This document shows positions 7,351 to 10,903 of a stretch of 10,903 nucleotides of DNA, piece by piece. Every line of letters starts with the position of its first letter. Position 1 is the stretch's first letter. The stretch comes from an uncultured Thiotrichaceae bacterium (GTDB lineage Bacteria > Pseudomonadota > Gammaproteobacteria > Thiotrichales > Thiotrichaceae). The DNA lies in assembly GCA_902727945.1 (NCBI GenBank), contig CACVAV010000006.1:1-10903 (forward strand), given 5' to 3'. A program made the position numbers and the translations under genes. Under the pieces are notes generated by a model that saw nothing but the letters and a program-made list of their open reading frames with translations, ran no database searches and was not told the DNA's origin.

Positions 7351-7629
7351 ATGCATCGTTTCGGACAGGAAAAAGAGTTAGCGCTCGAGTTCCCCTGTGA
7401 TTTTCCCATTAAGGTAGCGGGTAAGACGCATGCTACTTTTGAAGTGCGGATTTGTGAGATTGCTGAACGTCATGATCCTGCGTTTTCAGCAGATAAGATT
7501 CGCCGTAACCAAAGCCGGACAGGTAAATACAGCAGTGTGACGCTGGGTATTACTGCGACCAGTAAAGAACAGATTGATATGATTTACCGTGATTTAAAAA
7601 GTTGCGAGCTGGTGCTGTGGGCGTTGTAA
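7351..7629 (+). CDS. ybeD: DUF493 family protein (YbeD-like)
   Basis: A small 92-residue cytoplasmic protein of the DUF493 family, close in length to E. coli YbeD (87 residues). Shared features are LEFPCDFPIKVAGK near the start (12-25), a central ERHDP segment, GKYSSVTLGITATS (57-70; E. coli has GNYHSVSITINAT), and a helix around EQIDMIYRDLKSCELVLWAL at the end. YbeD has an ACT-like fold, suggesting a regulatory or binding role, but no activity is established. The constant position before lipB in many Gammaproteobacteria has led to the guess that it relates to lipoylation. The start is supported by AAGGTG (7338-7343) 7 nt before the ATG, reusing the dacA stop. Its end overlaps the likely lipB start. 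Confidence 0.92.
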   Translation: MHRFGQEKELALEFPCDFPIKVAGKTHATFEVRICEIAERHDPAFSADKIRRNQSRTGKYSSVTLGITATSKEQIDMIYRDLKSCELVLWAL

Positions 7630-8252
7630 ACGCGCGCGTGCTTGGTAAAGATCTGCCGTACCCTGAAATCCTGCTGAAAATGCAGGATTTCACACGTCTG
7701 CGTACTGAAGATACGCCGGATGAAATCTGGTTGCTGGAACATGAGCCGGTGTTCACTTTAGGCCGCAATGGTAAAATGGAACACGTATTAAATCCCGGTG
7801 ACATCCCTGTTATTCCTATCGATCGTGGTGGTCAGGTGACTTACCACGGGCCGGGGCAGTTGATTGTTTATCTGTTGCTGGATGTGAAGCGTATGGACAT
7901 GGGCGTACGTGAGCTGGTGATGAAGATTGAGCAGTCGGTGATTGATCTGTTGGCTAAGCATGATATTGAGGCTGTTGGTGATCGTGGTGCACCGGGCGTT
8001 TATGTGGCGGGTAAGAAGATTTCTGCGTTGGGTTTGCGGGTGAGCCGGGGTAAGACTTATCATGGCCTGAGCCTGAATGTGGATATGGATCTGGAGCCGT
8101 TTCAGCGGATTAATCCTTGTGGGTATGAGGGGTTGGAAGTGACGCGGTGTGTGGATCTGGGGATGGATGAGAGTGTGATGGAAGTGGCGGGGGAGCTGTG
8201 TGGCGAGCTGGCGCGGAATCTGGGGTATGAGCGGGTTTGTTGGGAGATGTGA
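7617..8252 (+). CDS. lipB: Octanoyl-[acyl carrier protein]:protein octanoyltransferase
   Basis: Transfers octanoyl groups from acyl carrier protein to lipoyl domains of 2-oxoacid dehydrogenases and GcvH, the first step of lipoate synthesis; LipA then inserts sulfur. Read from GTG at 7617 the product is 211 residues. The family signature RGGQVTYHGPGQ is at 70-81. Catalytic Lys134 is in GKKISALG and catalytic Cys168 in INPCGYEG, one position from the E. coli pair (Lys135, Cys169). The start is uncertain: no ATG is in frame. GTG 7617 overlaps ybeD by 13 nt and gives an N-terminus like other LipB proteins; TTG 7602 would add five residues. No strong Shine-Dalgarno is seen for either, so translation probably depends on coupling to ybeD. 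lipA does not follow. The last 150 nt are strikingly rich in G and T on the coding strand, while the protein stays family-like. Confidence 0.94.
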   Translation: MGVVNARVLGKDLPYPEILLKMQDFTRLRTEDTPDEIWLLEHEPVFTLGRNGKMEHVLNPGDIPVIPIDRGGQVTYHGPGQLIVYLLLDVKRMDMGVRELVMKIEQSVIDLLAKHDIEAVGDRGAPGVYVAGKKISALGLRVSRGKTYHGLSLNVDMDLEPFQRINPCGYEGLEVTRCVDLGMDESVMEVAGELCGELARNLGYERVCWEM

Positions 8253-8356
8253 TTAGCTGGATAGCTCCATCTGCTGCATGATGTTTTCAGTGTGCCCTGC
8301 TTCGGGGGTTTTCATCGTGTTTTCATCGTGTGGATTTGAGGTATTTAGTATAGCAC
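8253..8356. other. Convergent lipB/galK junction
   Basis: This short spacer separates genes that read toward each other, so a two-way terminator would be expected. The best candidate on the plus strand is a 3-4 bp CCCT/GGGG hairpin (about 8296-8308) followed by TTTT; this is too short to call with confidence. The spacer also holds an 11-bp tandem repeat and most of an inverted repeat, listed separately. No gene is seen in it. Confidence 0.4.
8309..8330. repeat. Perfect 11-bp tandem repeat, two copies
   Basis: TTTTCATCGTG occurs at 8309-8319 and again without a gap at 8320-8330. The two copies are identical. It looks like a simple slippage duplication in non-coding sequence, and could vary in copy number between strains. 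Confidence 0.85.
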
Positions 8357-8366
8357 CTATACCTCA
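8337..8366. repeat. Inverted repeat at the 3' end of galK
   Basis: TGAGGTAT (8337-8344) and ATACCTCA (8359-8366) are a perfect 8-bp inverted pair with a 14-nt loop. Nested inside, GTATAG (8348-8353) and CTATAC (8357-8362) form a competing 6-bp stem with a 3-nt loop. The element overlaps the last codons and stop of galK. It is not followed by a T-run on either strand, so a classical terminator is unlikely, though it could protect transcript ends or block read-through between converging genes. Confidence 0.6.
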
Positions 8367-9520
8367 CCAGCACCCCGCCCGGCCTGACAAAGATAAAACG
8401 TAGCTACCCGATCAAACTTCGCCGCATATCCCTCATTAATAACCCGCTGTACACTCTCAACTGTATCATCCGGCACCAGCGCAATTACGCAACCACCAAA
8501 GCCACCCCCCGTCATCCGTACACCACCACGCTCACCAATATACTCATGCACAGTAGCCACCAACCAGTCAATCTCCGGCACCGTGATCTCAAAATCATCC
8601 CGCATAGAGCGATGAGACTCCGCCATCAGTTGTGACAGCCGGGTAATATCATTACCTGCCAATGCGTCTGCTGCTTCCAGCGTGCGCACGTTTTCAGTAA
8701 TCACATGCCGTGCCCGTTTAGCCGTAACCACATCCAGATCGGTGGCCGTATCCAGCTGAGCTAACTCCACATCCCGCAGCGCCTTAACACCAAAATAATC
8801 AGCAGCAGCCTCACATTGCTGGCGACGCGTGTTGTATTCACTTTCCACCAGCCCTCGGGGCTTATTGGAATCGATAATCAGAATATTCAGGCCATCCGGT
8901 ATGGAAACCGGCTTAGTGCTCAGGTCACGGCAATCAATCAATAGCGCATGTCCTTCAACACCACTGGCGCTAATCAGCTGATCCATAACCCCGCACATAC
9001 AGCCAACGAACTCATTTTCCGCCTGTTGGCTGATCAGGGCCATGTCAGCGGGACTGATCTTCAGGTCGTAAGATGTGTTAAAACACTGCGCGATCAGCAC
9101 CTCCAATGAGGCCGAAGAACTGAGTCCGGCACCTTGTGGGATATTGCCGCTGATGACCATATCCAGCCCACCGAATTGATAACCTCTCGCCAGTAAAACA
9201 CTAACCACCCCACGGATGTAATTGGCCCAGGGCTTGTCATTATTGTGCTCTATTGGCTGGCTGATATCGAAGGTATCGACCTGCTGTCCATAGTCAGTAG
9301 CCACCACCCGCACAATAGCATCATCACGTACTTTCGTAACGGCCAGCGTGTAGCGGTCAATCGCACAAGGCAGTACAAAACCATCATTATAATCGGTATG
9401 TTCACCAATCAGGTTAACCCGTCCCGGCGCTGCAAAGTGATGGCTGGCAGGCGCACTCACTATTTGTTCAAAAATGGCCTCAATCGGCGCGAAGTCTTGC
9501 GCTAGTTCGTTTGTATTCAT
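8357..9520 (-). CDS. galK: Galactokinase
   Basis: Phosphorylates alpha-D-galactose at C1 with ATP, the first step of the Leloir pathway. The 387-residue product is near the E. coli length (382). It is a GHMP kinase with the galactokinase signature GRVNLIGEHTDY at 33-44 (Arg34 and the sugar-binding EHTDY). The ATP-binding loop IPQGAGLSSSAS is at 127-138, Asp180 in GVMDQ (177-181) is the probable catalytic residue, and the third GHMP motif MTGGGFGGC is at 336-344. The ATG at 9520 shares its A with the last base of the galT stop (TAATG) and has no clear Shine-Dalgarno, so it is probably translated by coupling to galT. Minus-strand order is metallophosphoesterase, galT, galK. No epimerase or mutarotase gene follows; lipB converges from the other side. 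Confidence 0.97.
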   Translation of the reverse strand: MNTNELAQDFAPIEAIFEQIVSAPASHHFAAPGRVNLIGEHTDYNDGFVLPCAIDRYTLAVTKVRDDAIVRVVATDYGQQVDTFDISQPIEHNNDKPWANYIRGVVSVLLARGYQFGGLDMVISGNIPQGAGLSSSASLEVLIAQCFNTSYDLKISPADMALISQQAENEFVGCMCGVMDQLISASGVEGHALLIDCRDLSTKPVSIPDGLNILIIDSNKPRGLVESEYNTRRQQCEAAADYFGVKALRDVELAQLDTATDLDVVTAKRARHVITENVRTLEAADALAGNDITRLSQLMAESHRSMRDDFEITVPEIDWLVATVHEYIGERGGVRMTGGGFGGCVIALVPDDTVESVQRVINEGYAAKFDRVATFYLCQAGRGAGEV

Positions 9521-10578
9521 TAGTCAGTAGTCAGGTAATGTTTATCATCAACGGCCCGTAAACGCTCAGCCGCCTGTTCCGGGGTTAAATCACGCTGTGC
9601 CTCGGCCAGCATTTCATAGCCCACCATAAATTTACGCACCGTCGCCGAGCGTAACAGTGGCGGGTAAAATACCGCATGTAGTTGCCAATAATCCAGTGCT
9701 TCCGCTTCAGCATCGAAGGGGGCGTAATGCCAGCCCATTGAGTAAGGGAAACTGGTCTGGAACAGGTTGTCATAGCGGGTGGTGAGCTGCTTTAAGGCCA
9801 GCGCTAAATCTTCACGTTGTGCAGTACTCAACGCATCAAAACGGGCAACAGCAGTCAATGGTAATAATAAGGTTTCAAACGGCCATTCAGCCCAATAGGG
9901 CACCACGGCAATCCAATGCTCAGTTTTAACTACCACCCGTTCACCGGATTCCGCTTCCAGTCTGGCATAATCCAGTAACAGGTTACTTTGCTGTGCTTGC
10001 CGGTATTCTTTTAAATGATGATGTTTACGTTCAATTTCATTCGGCCAGAAATCACTGGCCCAGATCTGACCATGCGGATGTGGTTGTGAACAGCCCATCA
10101 TCGCACCCTTATTCTCGAAGACCTGTACCCAGCTGTAGTCTTTACCCAGTGTAGTGGCCTGTTCTAACCACATGCTGATAATACCGTTGATTTCTTTAAT
10201 AGAAAGCTCCGGCAAAGTCAGGCTATGATTTTCTGAATAGCAGATCACGCGGCTTAAACCACGCGCACTCTGGTTGCGTAGTAAAGGGTGGTCATTGTTT
10301 TCGGCGACGGGTGTATCGGTCAGTAATGCAGGAAAATCATTGCCGAATACATGGCACCCCTGATAATCCGGATTATGCTGTCCGCCCATGCGCTCATTGC
10401 GCGGACACAGATAGCATGACGGATCATGCTCAGTGCGGGTCGGACGTTCATTATCTTCGGCCTGCCCCTGCCACGGGCGCTTGCCACGTTGTGGTGATAC
10501 CAGTACCCATTTGCCACTCAATGGGTTATAGCGCCGGTGTGGGTGTTCTTCCGGGTTAAAGTCGGTAAAGTCGGTCAT
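9520..10578 (-). CDS. galT: Galactose-1-phosphate uridylyltransferase
   Basis: Exchanges UMP between UDP-glucose and galactose-1-phosphate, giving UDP-galactose and glucose-1-phosphate through a covalent uridylyl-histidine. The 352-residue product aligns with E. coli GalT (348) along its length. Conserved features are HPHRRYNPL (12-20), CYLC (55-58), and SQPHPHG (164-170) with His169 as nucleophile. The zinc site is Cys55, Cys58, His118 and His167. Residues NPDY, ENKGAMMGCS and the C-terminal ATVRKFMVGYEMLAEAQRDL are also typical. By comparison with my recollection of the E. coli sequence, the structural iron site is altered: Lys185 stands for Glu182 and Val303 for His298, while His284 and His301 remain. 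Iron is not required for catalysis in E. coli, so activity is still expected. The ATG at 10578 has GGGAG about 5 nt upstream. It lies 32 nt after the metallophosphoesterase gene and is coupled to galK. Confidence 0.97.
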   Translation of the reverse strand: MTDFTDFNPEEHPHRRYNPLSGKWVLVSPQRGKRPWQGQAEDNERPTRTEHDPSCYLCPRNERMGGQHNPDYQGCHVFGNDFPALLTDTPVAENNDHPLLRNQSARGLSRVICYSENHSLTLPELSIKEINGIISMWLEQATTLGKDYSWVQVFENKGAMMGCSQPHPHGQIWASDFWPNEIERKHHHLKEYRQAQQSNLLLDYARLEAESGERVVVKTEHWIAVVPYWAEWPFETLLLPLTAVARFDALSTAQREDLALALKQLTTRYDNLFQTSFPYSMGWHYAPFDAEAEALDYWQLHAVFYPPLLRSATVRKFMVGYEMLAEAQRDLTPEQAAERLRAVDDKHYLTTD

Positions 10579-10610
10579 GTTGCTCCCATCACTCTACAAT
10601 TATTCAATTT

Positions 10611-10903
10611 TCAAATCTCCACCATAATCGGATCAAATACCATCTCATAATACTCATCTAAATTACAGGCGTTCACAAATACCGTGCCATCCTGCTCAAC
10701 CCGGCCATAAGCTTCATGAATATGACCACAGGCATGTACTTTGGGCTTGATCCGCTGAATGGTTTGTAGCAGATCGTAACAACCCGCCTGTGTGCCATCA
10801 ACACACGTATCCAGAATGCCAAAGGCTGGCCCGTGCGTCAGTAATACATCGGTGTTTTCCGGTATCAAATCCCAGTGCGCCTGAATATCGCTGCCGCGTT
10901 CGC
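10611..10903 (-). CDS. Calcineurin-like metallophosphoesterase, N-terminus cut by window edge
   Basis: The frame is open from the right edge to TGA at 10613-10611, showing the last 96 residues. It contains THGP (visible residues 22-25), a GTQAGCYDLL stretch, and HACGHIHEAYG (56-66), where His60 and His62 of GHIH are the usual C-terminal metal ligands of calcineurin-like phosphoesterases. The pattern 'DVLLTHGP...G...GC..LL.....KP..H..GHIHE.YG' resembles the MPPED1/MPPED2-like subgroup. Vertebrate MPPED2 has Gly at the first His of GHIH; here the His is kept, which suggests an active enzyme. An internal TTG at 10868 is not the real start, since the conserved frame continues to the edge. The substrate is unknown. 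It is the first visible member of a probable operon with galT (32 nt downstream) and galK. The metal-binding N-terminal half lies outside the window. Confidence 0.88.
   Translation of the reverse strand, partial: ERGSDIQAHWDLIPENTDVLLTHGPAFGILDTCVDGTQAGCYDLLQTIQRIKPKVHACGHIHEAYGRVEQDGTVFVNACNLDEYYEMVFDPIMVEI

Noticed and set aside
8296..8312. CCCT/GGGG hairpin plus TTTT as a lipB terminator
   Set aside because: The stem is only 3-4 bp including a wobble pair, below what I would accept as an intrinsic terminator.
1..10903. Defence system, mobile element, CRISPR array, tRNA or rRNA
   Set aside because: I looked on both strands and found no transposase, integrase, nuclease, regularly spaced repeats or RNA gene; every sizeable frame is explained by a known housekeeping or metabolic family.

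Overview
The window is about 10.9 kb of ordinary, gene-dense chromosomal DNA from a Gammaproteobacterium. The protein set points there: a DUF2058 (YaiL-like) protein, an E. coli-type inorganic pyrophosphatase, and the block mrdA-rodA-rlpA-dacA-ybeD-lipB, whose order is typical of that class. I cannot place it below class. Base composition is moderate, and no stretch stands out as a recent arrival. There are ten protein-coding genes, two of them cut by the window edges. I see no rRNA, tRNA, CRISPR array, insertion sequence or prophage gene.

Region 1 (1-1872) is a divergent pair of housekeeping units. On the minus strand, adk (adenylate kinase with a zinc-type four-cysteine LID) is followed 17 nt later by a DUF2058 gene that runs off the left edge. 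On the plus strand, ppa (soluble inorganic pyrophosphatase) leaves from a good sigma70-like promoter. Both enzymes serve nucleotide and pyrophosphate turnover.

Region 2 (1873-8252, plus strand) is a cell-elongation and peptidoglycan cluster with a lipoylation gene at its end. mrdA (PBP2 transpeptidase) overlaps rodA (SEDS glycosyltransferase) by 4 nt; together they are the synthase core of the elongasome. rlpA (lipoprotein with double-psi barrel and SPOR domain, probable septal lytic transglycosylase) and dacA (PBP5-type D,D-carboxypeptidase) follow. ybeD (DUF493) and lipB (octanoyltransferase) overlap. Compared with the familiar order, rsfS-rlmH are missing before mrdA, mltB between rodA and rlpA, and lipA after lipB. 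mrdA has no clear Shine-Dalgarno of its own, but a tiny leader ORF with a good one ends five bases before its start.

Region 3 (8253-8356) is a short convergent junction. It holds a perfect 11-bp tandem duplication and an 8-bp inverted repeat reaching into the end of galK.

Region 4 (8357-10903, minus strand) is a probable operon: a calcineurin-like metallophosphoesterase (5' end outside the window), galT, then galK. galT and galK are coupled by a TAATG junction. They form the core of the Leloir pathway (galactose to galactose-1-phosphate to UDP-galactose); no galE or galM is visible. GalT keeps its zinc site and nucleophile but appears to lack two of the four iron-site ligands known from the E. 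coli enzyme.

I found no convincing undescribed system. The observations most worth a second look are the mrdA leader ORF, the altered GalT metal site, the metallophosphoesterase-gal linkage, and the cysteine pair in RlpA.
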